NCBI RefSeq assembly: GCF_900155915.1
Contig: NZ_FTPO01000001.1
Location: 1,116,001-1,180,000, forward strand
From: Microbacterium sp. RU33B
Lineage (GTDB): Bacteria; Actinomycetota; Actinomycetes; Actinomycetales; Microbacteriaceae
Length of the DNA: 64,000 nt
Reading direction: 5' to 3'
Under the pieces are notes generated by a model. The model saw nothing but the letters and a program-made list of their open reading frames with translations, made no database searches and was not told the origin of the DNA. A program made the position numbers and the translations under genes. This document shows positions 42,908 through 51,501 of this stretch, piece by piece; position 1 is the first letter of the stretch, and each line of letters starts with the position of its first letter.

Positions 42908-43811
42908 ACTCCCCGAGGTCGAAGTCGTGCGCGCCGGCCTCGCCCCCGCCGTCTCCGGCGCCACGATCCTCGGGGTGAGCGTCCTCGACGAGCGCGCTCT
43001 CACGCGGCACCACGGGTCGGGGGCCCAGTTCGAGGCCTCCCTCACCGGCCGTCGCATCGTCGGAGCCGCTCGGCGCGGCAAGTTCCTGTGGCTCCCGCTC
43101 GGTGAGGCGGATGCCCGACCCGCTCAGGCGATCGTCGGCCACCTGGGGATGAGCGGGCAGCTCCTGCTGCGCTCTCCAGGGGCCGAGGAGGAGCGGCACG
43201 AGCGCGTGCGGCTCGACATCCACCATCCCGAGCACGGAGAGCTGGCGGTCGTGTTCGCCGACCAGCGCACGTTCGGCTCGCTCGCGATCGACGAACTCGT
43301 GCCGACACCGGATGCCGCCCCCGGCGGGAGGGGCACCGACGACGCGGTCGTGCCCAGCCAGGTCGCGCACATCGCCCGCGACCCGCTCGATCCCGCGTTC
43401 CGCGACGGCGTGTTCCGCGCCGCGCTGGCCAAGAAGGACTCCGCGATCAAGCGGGTGCTCCTGGACCAGTCGACGATCTCGGGCGTGGGCAACATCTACG
43501 CCGACGAAGCATTGTGGGCCGCGCGCCTGCATCCGGAGACATCCGCCCGAACCCTCCCCACGCGCGCGGTCAACCGGCTGCTCGCAGAGGTGCGGGTCGT
43601 GCTCGAGAAGGCGCTGGCCGAAGGAGGCACGAGCTTCGATGCGCAGTACGTCAATGTCAACGGCCAGGCGGGCTATTTCGCGCATTCGCTGAACGCCTAC
43701 GGCCGCACGGGCGAGCCGTGCCCGAGGTGCGGCCGACCGATCGTGCGCGTGTCGTTCATGAACCGGTCGAGCCACTACTGCCCGCACTGCCAGCGGATGC
43801 CGCGGGCCTGA
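42900..43811 (+). CDS. mutM: formamidopyrimidine-DNA glycosylase
   Basis: Base-excision repair enzyme that removes 8-oxoguanine and formamidopyrimidines and cuts the strand, 303 residues. After the initiating residue, Pro2-Glu3 (PELPEVE) form the catalytic N-terminus. NIYADEALW near residue 200 is the H2TH region, and the C-terminal CPRCGRPIVRV with HYCPHC is the zinc finger. The GTG start lies inside rnc (8-nt overlap). The last codons are part of a hairpin shared with the convergent GNAT gene. Confidence 0.96.
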   Translation: MPELPEVEVVRAGLAPAVSGATILGVSVLDERALTRHHGSGAQFEASLTGRRIVGAARRGKFLWLPLGEADARPAQAIVGHLGMSGQLLLRSPGAEEERHERVRLDIHHPEHGELAVVFADQRTFGSLAIDELVPTPDAAPGGRGTDDAVVPSQVAHIARDPLDPAFRDGVFRAALAKKDSAIKRVLLDQSTISGVGNIYADEALWAARLHPETSARTLPTRAVNRLLAEVRVVLEKALAEGGTSFDAQYVNVNGQAGYFAHSLNAYGRTGEPCPRCGRPIVRVSFMNRSSHYCPHCQRMPRA

Positions 43812-43830
43812 CCCGCCGGTCAGGCCCGCG
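43801..43830. terminator. 13-bp perfect hairpin spanning two convergent stop codons
   Basis: CGCGGGCCTGACC, CGCC loop, GGTCAGGCCCGCG. The arms contain the last codons and stops of mutM (TGA 43809-43811) and of the leftward GNAT gene (43820-43822), so the terminator is coded within both genes. No T-run. Confidence 0.75.
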
Positions 43831-44920
43831 CCTCCCGTTTCTGCCACTCGCCCGCGTAGCGCGTGGGCGTGAAGCCCATCTCCTCGTTGATCGAGAGCAT
43901 CGGCCGGTTCTCCTCGGCGTTGCCCGTGACGATCCTGTCCCCGGTGGGGAACACCGCACGAGCACGCCGCAGCGTCTCGGTCTTGACCAGCATCCCGAGC
44001 CGGTGTCCGCGGTGCTCGGCGAGGACGAGCGTGTCGTTCTGATCGATCGGCACGCCGGTGCCCGTGAACATCACGAGCTCGGTGAACGCGACGAGGCGCC
44101 CGGTGGCGAGGTGCTGTGCGGCGCCGACGAGCATGGTCATGCCGCTGGCCGCGTTGCGCGCCTCCATGCTGCGCAGCCGCTCCGCGTCCCACACCTCCTC
44201 GTCCACGACCGAGTCGCCGGCGGGGGCGTCCGTCGACATGCGCGACTTCATCCAGGCGTAGTCGTCGACCCACTCCGGGGGAGTCGGGGCCACCCACGAG
44301 ACGTAGCGGTACCCGGTGGAGGCGGCGGTCGCCTGCACGCGGAGCGATTCGAGGGCGTCGAGCGGCCCGGTGAGATCGAGGGTGCTGATGCGGTACACCT
44401 GCTCCAAGGCGTAGCCCGCGTGGGCGAGCAGGGTGGACGCCGCATCCGTCGGGACCGCACCGAACCCGGTGCGTGCGGCGACCCTCGCACCTTCCGCGGG
44501 AGGGTGCTCTGTCCACGACTGCAGGATGTCTCTGCCCCGCTCTCGGGCCCGTTCCTCCACGAACGCCAGCGCGCGGGTGCCGAAGCCGCGGCCGCCGAAC
44601 TCCGAGAGCACTTCGACCCGCACCTGAGCGCGACGCGATCCCTCCTCCAGAGGCACGTAGAGGAGCACGCGACCGGCGACCCGATCGCCGGTGCGCAGGA
44701 TCCACCCGTGCACCTCCTCGTCGGTGGCATGCCACTGCGGGAGGGACTGTTCGGGGGTCACCGTCACTGAATCCGTGCCGCGCGTCTGCTCGCCGACGCG
44801 ATTGCGCACCTCGATAGCGGCCCGGAAGTCCTCGAACTCCGGCGCGTGCACGTCGGCGTCGAGTCCTGGAACGCGGATCGGCGTGATGGTCAGCCTGTCG
44901 AGGATCGTCGGATCAGACAT
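43820..44920 (-). CDS. GNAT family N-acetyltransferase, two-domain (third of tandem trio)
   Basis: A 366-residue protein with two GNAT folds. The N-terminal half has FGGRGFGTRALAFVEERA near residue 95 and the C-terminal half has the better acetyl-CoA motif VLAEHRGHRLGMLVKTE near 300. Another recognisable block is NAEENRPMLSINEEMGF near 335, the family's Asn/Tyr acid-base region. It is related along its whole length to the two genes upstream. Two-domain GNATs include mycothiol synthase, but that enzyme is shorter, so acceptor is unknown. The ATG overlaps the stop of the middle gene by 8 nt (ATGTCTGA), giving tight coupling. Confidence 0.87.
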   Translation of the reverse strand: MSDPTILDRLTITPIRVPGLDADVHAPEFEDFRAAIEVRNRVGEQTRGTDSVTVTPEQSLPQWHATDEEVHGWILRTGDRVAGRVLLYVPLEEGSRRAQVRVEVLSEFGGRGFGTRALAFVEERARERGRDILQSWTEHPPAEGARVAARTGFGAVPTDAASTLLAHAGYALEQVYRISTLDLTGPLDALESLRVQATAASTGYRYVSWVAPTPPEWVDDYAWMKSRMSTDAPAGDSVVDEEVWDAERLRSMEARNAASGMTMLVGAAQHLATGRLVAFTELVMFTGTGVPIDQNDTLVLAEHRGHRLGMLVKTETLRRARAVFPTGDRIVTGNAEENRPMLSINEEMGFTPTRYAGEWQKREARA

Positions 44921-46010
44921 CCTGCACCTTCTTCCACGCACCCGCGTACGAGGCGGGCACGAATCCGAGTTCTTCGTTGATGTCGAGCATCGCCCGGTTC
45001 TCCTCCGCGTTGAACGTCGATACCCGGGGCGATGTCGGCACGAGGTCGCGCCACCGCCGAAGGTTGGCGCCCTTCACGATGGCGCCCAGCCGCTTGCCGC
45101 GGTGCTCGGAGACGACGAGCGTCCCCAGCTGGTGGGTCGATCCCGAGCGGTCATCGCCGATCAGGAGTTCGTTGTAGGCGACGATCCGACCCGTCGGCAC
45201 ATGCAGCACGGCGGCGACCGAGACGAAGTGGCCGCCCCCGAGCAGACGCGCGTCGCGTCGTTCGACGCGCGCGGCATCCCACGTCTCCTCCTCGAAGACC
45301 ATGCCGGCGCTCGGCGCGTCGGTGGCCATGCGGGAGAGCACGTCGGCGAACCCCTCGCGGTACTCCCGCGGGGTCGGCGCCGACCAGGTCACGAGGCGGT
45401 AGTCCTCGCCGGCCTTCTCGAAGCCCTCCTGGAGCAGGCGATCGACGATCTCGAAGGAGCCGTGCAGATCGAACACGCTGTTGCGCTCGGCCTGTTCGAA
45501 CGAGTATCCGTGGTCGAGGAAGAACCGGGTCTGCCGATCGTGCAGCGGGATGCCGCCGAATCCCGTCGGCGACGGCAGGATCTCTCCGTCGGCGTCACCG
45601 CGGTGCATCGTCCACGTCTGCAGGATCGAACGGCCGCGGGCGGCGGCCTCCGATTCGACGGTGTCGAGGAGAAGGTCCTCGATGCCGGTGCCCCAGTGCG
45701 CGGGATGGGCGAACAGGTCGAACTCCAGCGTCTTCGACCCCGGCTCGTTCGGGAACGTGATCAGCGCGGCTCCGACGATCTCGTCGTCGCGACGTGCGAG
45801 ATGGCCGACGCGCGTCGTGTCGGTCTGGTCGAGCCACGCCGGCAGCGACTCGCTCGGCGTCTCGCGGAAGTAGTCGTGTCCGGCGTCGTGACGGCAGTAC
45901 TCGTTGCACAGCTCGACCATCGCTCGGAAGTCCGCGGCGTCGGCGGAGTGGACGGATTCCGGGACGGTCAGAGCGACGAGCTCGAGGCTCGGGGCGGTCG
46001 TGTCAGTCAT
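44913..46010 (-). CDS. GNAT family N-acetyltransferase, two-domain (middle of tandem trio)
   Basis: A 365-residue paralogue of both flanking genes. The C-terminal acetyl-CoA loop is VVSEHRGKRLGAIVKGA near residue 300, followed by FNAEENRAMLDINEELGF near 335. The N-terminal domain is more degenerate at its glycine loop (HPAHWGTGIEDLLLDT near 100), as is common when one GNAT half becomes structural. The ATG overlaps the stop of the first gene by 8 nt and its own 3' end overlaps the third gene by 8 nt. All three proteins end in a similar tail (AWKKVQD in this one). Acceptor unknown. Confidence 0.87.
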   Translation of the reverse strand: MTDTTAPSLELVALTVPESVHSADAADFRAMVELCNEYCRHDAGHDYFRETPSESLPAWLDQTDTTRVGHLARRDDEIVGAALITFPNEPGSKTLEFDLFAHPAHWGTGIEDLLLDTVESEAAARGRSILQTWTMHRGDADGEILPSPTGFGGIPLHDRQTRFFLDHGYSFEQAERNSVFDLHGSFEIVDRLLQEGFEKAGEDYRLVTWSAPTPREYREGFADVLSRMATDAPSAGMVFEEETWDAARVERRDARLLGGGHFVSVAAVLHVPTGRIVAYNELLIGDDRSGSTHQLGTLVVSEHRGKRLGAIVKGANLRRWRDLVPTSPRVSTFNAEENRAMLDINEELGFVPASYAGAWKKVQDV

Positions 46011-47091
46011 CGAGCACCTTCTTCCACGCACCCTGGTGCGCGATCGGGACGAAGCCGATGGCTTCGTTGATGTCGAGCATCGGTCGGTTCTCCTCGGCGT
46101 TCTCGGTGAGCACGCGAGGGGAGTCCGGCACCACGTCGAGCCATGCGAGCAGCCCGGCGCACTTCACGAGCATCCCGAGGCGGTGGCCGCGGTGCTCCTT
46201 CAGCACGAGGGTGTCCTCCTGGTGGGTCGGCGCGGTCAGGTCACCGCTCGCGACGAGCTCGTTGAAAGCGACGAGTTCGCCGGTCGCGATGTGCTGGGCG
46301 GCGGTCACCTGCATCGTGAGACCTCCGTCGAGGTAGCGCTGGTTGTGGTCTGCGACGCGCGCGGCATCCCAGACCTGCTCCTCGATCTCGAGGTCGGCCG
46401 ACGGCGCGTCGGTCGACATCCTCGATTTCATGACCGCATACGAGTCGAGGAACTCCGGGGGTGTCGGCAGCACCCACTGCACGACGCGATAGCCCTCGGC
46501 AGCGGCCCGAGCCTCGGCGAGCAGCGCCTCCAGGCGGGGGCGGATGCCGGACAGCTCGAGGTGGCTGGAGCGGTCCACCTGCTCGAGGGTGTAGCCGTGC
46601 CGCAGGTAGAACCGGGTCACCGGATCGTCGGCGACCACCGAGCCGAAGCCCGTGGGCGCGTCCAGGCGCGGGCCTTCGGACTCCGGGCGCTCGGCCCACG
46701 ACATCAGCACCGTGCGTCCGTGGTCGCGCGCGGTGCGCTCGATGAGCTCGTGCGCGGCGTCGGCGATGCCGCGTCCCCAGAAGGCGGGTCGGATCTCGAT
46801 GGACCAGTACGCGTTCCGGGAATCGTCCTCGAACGGGATGTCGACGCCGACGCGTCCGATGACCTCTCCGTCGAGCACGACGAGCCACATGAGACGCAGT
46901 TCGTGCTCGTCGGGCTGGTAGTGGGGGAGGAGCTCCTCGGGCGCCATCGAGTCGTACGAGTACGGGCGGAGTTCGGCGTAGGCGATGTTGCGCACGCGCA
47001 TCATCTCGAGGAAGTCGGCGGCGTCGTCTGCGTCGACGGAGGCGGGGAACACGAGGGGACGGAACTCCACCTCGGGGCGGTCGTGGTTCAT
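46003..47091 (-). CDS. GNAT family N-acetyltransferase, two-domain (first of tandem trio)
   Basis: A 362-residue two-domain GNAT. The N-terminal domain has RPAFWGRGIADAAHELIERT near residue 97 and the C-terminal domain VLKEHRGHRLGMLVKCAG near 298, then NAEENRPMLDINEAIGF. The frame is open for 137 codons upstream, but the family N-terminus begins at the ATG at 47091, which follows a hairpin. It starts the three-gene overlapping operon; its translation probably drives the other two. The C-terminal AWKKVLDD is nearly the same as in the middle paralogue, supporting tandem duplication. Confidence 0.87.
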   Translation of the reverse strand: MNHDRPEVEFRPLVFPASVDADDAADFLEMMRVRNIAYAELRPYSYDSMAPEELLPHYQPDEHELRLMWLVVLDGEVIGRVGVDIPFEDDSRNAYWSIEIRPAFWGRGIADAAHELIERTARDHGRTVLMSWAERPESEGPRLDAPTGFGSVVADDPVTRFYLRHGYTLEQVDRSSHLELSGIRPRLEALLAEARAAAEGYRVVQWVLPTPPEFLDSYAVMKSRMSTDAPSADLEIEEQVWDAARVADHNQRYLDGGLTMQVTAAQHIATGELVAFNELVASGDLTAPTHQEDTLVLKEHRGHRLGMLVKCAGLLAWLDVVPDSPRVLTENAEENRPMLDINEAIGFVPIAHQGAWKKVLDD

Positions 47092-47122
47092 GGTGTGCTT
47101 TCGGTCAGATGAGGGGTCGAGG

Positions 47123-47161
47123 GGCGCGACCCGGAGGGTGGAAGACCCTCCGGGTCGCCCC
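47123..47161. terminator. hairpin between small gene and GNAT operon
   Basis: GCGACCCGGAGGGT (47126-47139), loop GGAAG, ACCCTCCGGGTCGC: perfect 14-bp stem, extended by two G-C pairs after one mismatch. On the leftward strand it lies 22 nt after the stop of the 87-residue small gene and 31 nt before the first GNAT start. No T-run; it may end the small-gene transcript or form the 5' leader of the GNAT message. Confidence 0.65.
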
Positions 47162-47183
47162 GGGTGGGTGCCGGCCGGCGCGA

Positions 47184-47447
47184 TCACAGCAGTCGCAGCA
47201 GACGGTCGTGCTGGGCGGCGAGTTCGCGGGCTTCGCGCTCGCGCTCCGTGCGCAGGCGACCGGCGTGTGCGACAAAGTCGGAACGGCTCTCGCTCTGCCG
47301 CGCGCTGCGCAGCAGAAGCCAGAGACCGAGGCGCAGCGAGAGGCGGTCGGCGAGGCCGACGTGCCGATGCGGCGGGGGCAGGGCGGACAGGGACTGGTGG
47401 AGGACGAGTTCGGGACGATCCCGAACGCGGGAGTCGAGGGACGACAT
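47184..47447 (-). CDS. small basic protein of unknown function
   Basis: An 87-residue protein that I do not assign to a named family. It contains LADRLSLRLGLWLLLRSARQ near residues 33-52, an amphipathic to hydrophobic helix flanked by arginines, followed by a basic, heptad-like helix (RLRTEREREARELAAQHDRLLRLL). Short actinobacterial proteins with this kind of leucine-arginine helix occur widely and may lie on the membrane. The ATG at 47447 has AAAGAG about 8 nt upstream; the open frame beyond it belongs to no recognisable protein. It precedes the GNAT trio, separated by a strong hairpin. Confidence 0.6.
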   Translation of the reverse strand: MSSLDSRVRDRPELVLHQSLSALPPPHRHVGLADRLSLRLGLWLLLRSARQSESRSDFVAHAGRLRTEREREARELAAQHDRLLRLL

Positions 47448-47614
47448 GGTGATCTCTTTCGAGTCGAAGGATGTGCGTGAGCGCCGAGTGCGGCGGGAGC
47501 ATCGCGAGAGGATGCGGGCAGGCACGCCGAGAGGGCGGCCGCCGGAGTGCGCGGTGAGCAGGCGACGGAAGATCGTCGAAGGCTGCCGGAAGGCAGAGCT
47601 CTCCTGTGCGCGGG

Positions 47615-47731
47615 CTAGATCGCTGCGGGCGTGAGAGCGATGAAGAATCCGGTCGCCAGAGCAGAACGGACCTCCCCGCGGAACGGGTGGGCGACCGGAG
47701 TCATTCCGGGCACGAATCGTGTGAGCATCAT
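47615..47731 (-). CDS. 38-residue small protein with near-perfect ribosome-binding site
   Basis: A short frame starting with two ATG codons at 47731 and 47728 and ending in TAG. AAAGGAGG lies 5 nt before the first ATG, the best Shine-Dalgarno match on this strand in the region. A promoter with TTGACG and TAGCGT lies just upstream. The product is MMLTRFVPGMTPVAHPFRG, then EVRSALATGFFIALTPAAI: a basic N-terminal half and a hydrophobic C-terminal half that could insert in the membrane. It resembles no family I know. It might be a free small protein, or a leader peptide whose translation affects the downstream 87-residue gene. Confidence 0.6.
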   Translation of the reverse strand: MMLTRFVPGMTPVAHPFRGEVRSALATGFFIALTPAAI

Positions 47732-47765
47732 GGCGACCTCCTTTCCTCATCTGACGCGAAGAGAG

Positions 47766-47795
47766 ACGCTAGCGCGCCGGTGATGCGCACGTCAA
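47766..47795 (-). promoter_or_regulatory. promoter of the small-protein transcript
   Basis: On the leftward strand TTGACG (47795-47790), an 18-bp spacer and TAGCGT (47771-47766). It predicts a start near 47759 and a short leader ending in the AAAGGAGG site of the 38-residue gene. Confidence 0.6.
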
Positions 47796-47904
47796 GCCGA
47801 TTCTCAGAATTCGTCGACCTCCGGGCGTGTCGAGCCGATCGCACCTCGCGCCCTCCGCGGCCCGCCTGCCGCGGAACGGCGCGGGAGTCCGGTACCGTGA
47901 AGCG

Positions 47905-47943
47905 GTGATCGACCTGGCCGGGAGGGCGTGCGGATGCACCTGA
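47905..47943 (+). other. possible leaderless 12-codon upstream frame overlapping smc
   Basis: GTG with TACCGT ending 6 nt before it (47893-47898), the leaderless pattern of this genome, opens the frame MIDLAGRACGCT, which stops 10 nt inside smc. Ribosomes finishing here would be next to the smc ribosome site GGGAGGG (47920-47926). Alternatively the bases are simply the 29-nt smc leader. Confidence 0.3.
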
Positions 47944-50900
47944 AGAGCGTGACGATCAAGGGCTTCAAGTCGTTCGCGCAGCCGACCACCTTCGCCTTCG
48001 AACCCGGTGTGACGGCCATCGTCGGCCCGAACGGCTCCGGCAAGTCCAATGTCGTCGACGCACTCGCCTGGGTGATGGGCGAGCAGGGCGCGAAGACCCT
48101 GCGCGGCGGCAAGATGGAGGACGTCATCTTCGCCGGGACCGCCACGCGCGGGCCGCTCGGACGCGCCGAAGTGCAGCTCACGATCGACAACAGCGACGGC
48201 GCCCTTCCGATCGAGTACGCCGAGGTGACGATCAGCCGAACGCTGTTCCGCAACGGCGCGAGCGAGTACGCCATCAACGGCGGAACCTGCCGCCTGCTCG
48301 ATGTGCAGGAGCTGCTGAGCGATTCCGGCCTCGGTCGCGAGATGCACGTCATCGTCGGCCAGGGGCGCCTGGACAGCGTTCTTCAGGCGTCGCCCGAGGA
48401 CCGGCGCGGCTTCATCGAAGAAGCCGCCGGCATCCTGAAGCACCGCCGTCGCAAGGAGAAGACTCTCCGCAAGCTGGAGGCCATGGAGGCGAACCTGACC
48501 CGCCTCAGCGATCTGGCGGGCGAGCTCCGGCGTCAGCTGAAGCCCCTCGGACGCCAGGCCGAGATCGCGCGGGAGGCGGCGACCATCGCCGCCGTCGTGC
48601 GCGACGCGAAGGCACGGCTGTTCGCCGACGAGCTCGTGGGCCTGCGCGCCGAACTGGCGGACCATTCGCGCAACGAGCAGGAGCGGCACGCCGAGCGCCT
48701 CGTGCTGCAGGAGCAGGCCGACACGGTGCGCCAGCGCATCGAGCAGCTGGAGGCCGAGCAGCGGTCCGAAGCCGTCGATCAGTCCCGACGGGTCACGTTC
48801 GAGCTCGAGCGCGTGCAGGACCGGCTCCGCAGCCTCTACACCCTCGCCGGGCAGAGGCTCGCTCTCCTGGGCGAGGCGGAGGACGACGGGGCCATCCAGT
48901 CGACGACGGTGTCGCAGTCCACGATCGACGAGGCCCGGGCGGAGATCGACGAGATCGCCTCCGGGCTGGGCGACGCGCAGGATGCGGCGGCAGAGGCGGC
49001 GCGCGACGTGATCCGCGCACGGGCAGAGCTCGATGCGCTCGACTCCGACATCTCGGCCCAGAGCGCGCTCGTCTCCCAGCACGACATGCGGCTGACGGCA
49101 CTGCGCGGGTCGGCGGAGGCCGCGGCATCCGCTCTCGCCGCTGTGCAGGCTGCCGTCGAGCGGCAGCAGAAGGCACTGGACGCCGCGCTCTCACGCCGCG
49201 CCGAGGCCGAGGAGGTGCTCGCCGGCGTCGACCCCGACCTCGTTCCCGAAGGGGCATCCGCCGAGCACGCGGCCGAGTACGAGCGCGCGCAGCGCGACGC
49301 GAACGAGGCCGAGACCGAGGTCGGCGCGCTGCGCGATCGACTGCACGCGGCGGAGCGCGAGGTCGAGGCGCTGACGGCGCAGACGGCGGCGCTCGGCCGC
49401 GCCCTCGACATCCGCAATGCGGCCGCAGAACTCGTCGCGCGCGGCGGCGCGGGAGTGCGGGGGCTCATCGGCGACTCGATCAGGGTCACCGCAGGATACG
49501 AGGCGGCGATCGCGGCGGCGCTCGGCCCGCTCGCCGAAGGGCTGCTCGTCGACACCCGCGACGACGCCTATGCGATCGCCCGCATCGTCCGCGGCGACGA
49601 CATCGGCGTCGTCGACATCGCCATCGCCGAGTCGGGTTCGGCCGGTCCCGCGTGGCCGCAGGTCGCCGGCGCGACGCCCGCCGTCGACATCGTCCAGGCC
49701 CCCGAAGGCGTGCTGGGCATCCTCGCGTTCACCGTCGTCGCCGATGATCTCGACGCCGCAGCAGCGGTCGTTGCGGCTCTGGGAGAGTCCACGACGGCGG
49801 CACCCGTCACGATCGTGACGCGCGCGGGCGAAGTGGTCACCGCGCACACCGTCCGGGCCGGCTCGGGGGGCGGTCGCTCCCGGCTGGAGCTCGCGGCGGA
49901 GCGGGATGCCGCGGCCGACCGACGCACGGAGATGGTCGTCGTCGCCGATTCGCTCCGCGAGGCTCTGGCCGACGCCGTGCGCACGCTGGAAGCCGCACGG
50001 CACCGCACGAAGTCCGCTCTTGAGAGCCTGCGCGCGTACGACGCCGCACTGGCCGCGCACACCGAGCAGGTGAACCGCGCCACCGTGCGCCACGAGGCCG
50101 CGATCGCCGAATGCGAGCGACTCGCGGCGGGCGTCGCGCAGGCCGAGGCGGCCGTCGCGGAAGCGGCCGCCGCCGCCCGTTCGACGGAGGATCAGCTCAC
50201 CCACGCGCTCGAGGCTCCGCGCCCGATCCTCGACGTCTCCGCTCGCGACGGACTCCTCAGCGCGCTCGAAGAGGCCCGAGAGGGCGAGATGCGCACCCGG
50301 CTGGACGTCGAGACCCTCCGTGAGCGCGTGCGGGCGGGAGAGACCCGCGTCGTCCAATTGGAGCGTCAGCGCGAGCGCGAGCGCGAAGCCGCCGCGGAAG
50401 CAGCCCGACGTGCCGTGATCCGCCGAGCGCAGCGCGAAGTCGCGGCCGGAGTCGCGGCACAGCTGCCCGCCCTGCTGGACTCGGTCGGGCGGTCCGTCGC
50501 CCAGGCGCGCCTCGAACTCGCGACCGCCGAGTCGGCCCGTTCGGCGGTCACCGCCGAGCTGACCGACGTGCGGGCACAGGACGCCGCCGTGCGCGAGCGG
50601 CTCGCGGGACTCACGGAGAGCGTGCACGGCCTCGAGCTCCAGATGCACGAGAAGCGCCTGCACGTGACGAGCCTGCTCGAGCGCGTCGGCTCGGAGCTCG
50701 GCCTCGCCGAAGACATTCTCATTTCGGAATATGGTCCGGACCAGCTGATTCCGGCGGACGATCCGGCCTCGGATCAGGAGGACGAGGGTGCCGCGGCATC
50801 CGGAACGCCGTTCGAGCGCTCGGCGCAGCGACGCCGACTGCAGGACGCCGAGCGCAAGCTCGCACAACTCGGACGGGTCAATCCGCTGGCGCTCGAGGAG

Positions 50901-51476
50901 TTCGAGGCCCTCGAGCAGCGGCACAGGTTCCTGACCGAGCAGCTCGCCGACCTGGCGCAGACGCGTCGCGATCTCATGACGATCATCGAAGAGCTCGACG
51001 AGCGCATGCAGACGATCTTCCTGGCCGCGTTCGACGATACGAAGGCCGCTTTCCACGAGGTCTTCCCGATCCTGTTCCCGGGCGGAACGGGAAGCATCTC
51101 CCTGACCAACCCCGACGACCCGCTCACGACGGGGATCGAGGTGTCGGTGCGTCCGGTCGGGAAGAAGATCGAGCGGCTCTCGCTGCTGTCGGGTGGAGAG
51201 CGCTCGCTCGCCGCGGTCGCCCTGCTGACGGCGATCTTCATGGCGCGGCCGAGCCCGTTCTACATCCTCGACGAGGTCGAGGCGGCGCTCGACGACGCGA
51301 ACCTCGGACGCCTGCTCGGCGTGTTCGAGCGGCTGCGCGAGAGCAGCCAGCTCATCGTCATCACGCATCAGAAGCGCACGATGGAGATCGCCGACGCCCT
51401 GTACGGGGTCTCGATGCGTCAGGACGGCGTGTCGGCGGTGGTCGGCCAGCGGCTGGGGGATCGCGCGGCCAGCTGA
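47934..51476 (+). CDS. smc: chromosome segregation protein SMC
   Basis: An 1180-residue structural-maintenance-of-chromosomes ATPase that forms the condensin core with ScpA and ScpB (not in this window) and organises the chromosome from ParB-loaded sites. Walker A GPNGSGKSN is at residues 31-39, the ABC signature LSGGERSL near 1085-1092 and Walker B YILDEVEAALDD near 1109. Two long coiled coils, rich in Ala, Glu and Arg, flank the hinge near 500-660. The ATG at 47934 has GGGAGGG 7 nt upstream and matches the MHLKS family start; the GTG two codons earlier is less likely. ftsY follows after one small gene, a common order. Confidence 0.97.
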   Translation: MHLKSVTIKGFKSFAQPTTFAFEPGVTAIVGPNGSGKSNVVDALAWVMGEQGAKTLRGGKMEDVIFAGTATRGPLGRAEVQLTIDNSDGALPIEYAEVTISRTLFRNGASEYAINGGTCRLLDVQELLSDSGLGREMHVIVGQGRLDSVLQASPEDRRGFIEEAAGILKHRRRKEKTLRKLEAMEANLTRLSDLAGELRRQLKPLGRQAEIAREAATIAAVVRDAKARLFADELVGLRAELADHSRNEQERHAERLVLQEQADTVRQRIEQLEAEQRSEAVDQSRRVTFELERVQDRLRSLYTLAGQRLALLGEAEDDGAIQSTTVSQSTIDEARAEIDEIASGLGDAQDAAAEAARDVIRARAELDALDSDISAQSALVSQHDMRLTALRGSAEAAASALAAVQAAVERQQKALDAALSRRAEAEEVLAGVDPDLVPEGASAEHAAEYERAQRDANEAETEVGALRDRLHAAEREVEALTAQTAALGRALDIRNAAAELVARGGAGVRGLIGDSIRVTAGYEAAIAAALGPLAEGLLVDTRDDAYAIARIVRGDDIGVVDIAIAESGSAGPAWPQVAGATPAVDIVQAPEGVLGILAFTVVADDLDAAAAVVAALGESTTAAPVTIVTRAGEVVTAHTVRAGSGGGRSRLELAAERDAAADRRTEMVVVADSLREALADAVRTLEAARHRTKSALESLRAYDAALAAHTEQVNRATVRHEAAIAECERLAAGVAQAEAAVAEAAAAARSTEDQLTHALEAPRPILDVSARDGLLSALEEAREGEMRTRLDVETLRERVRAGETRVVQLERQREREREAAAEAARRAVIRRAQREVAAGVAAQLPALLDSVGRSVAQARLELATAESARSAVTAELTDVRAQDAAVRERLAGLTESVHGLELQMHEKRLHVTSLLERVGSELGLAEDILISEYGPDQLIPADDPASDQEDEGAAASGTPFERSAQRRRLQDAERKLAQLGRVNPLALEEFEALEQRHRFLTEQLADLAQTRRDLMTIIEELDERMQTIFLAAFDDTKAAFHEVFPILFPGGTGSISLTNPDDPLTTGIEVSVRPVGKKIERLSLLSGGERSLAAVALLTAIFMARPSPFYILDEVEAALDDANLGRLLGVFERLRESSQLIVITHQKRTMEIADALYGVSMRQDGVSAVVGQRLGDRAAS

Positions 51477-51501
51477 TCATGTCGCTCGTACGATGGGGCG
51501 G

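Noticed and set aside
43820..44920. Mycothiol synthase (mshD) as the identity of one of the GNAT genes
   Set aside because: Two-domain architecture fits, but the proteins are longer than MshD and there are three copies; no diagnostic residues were recognised, so no gene name is given.
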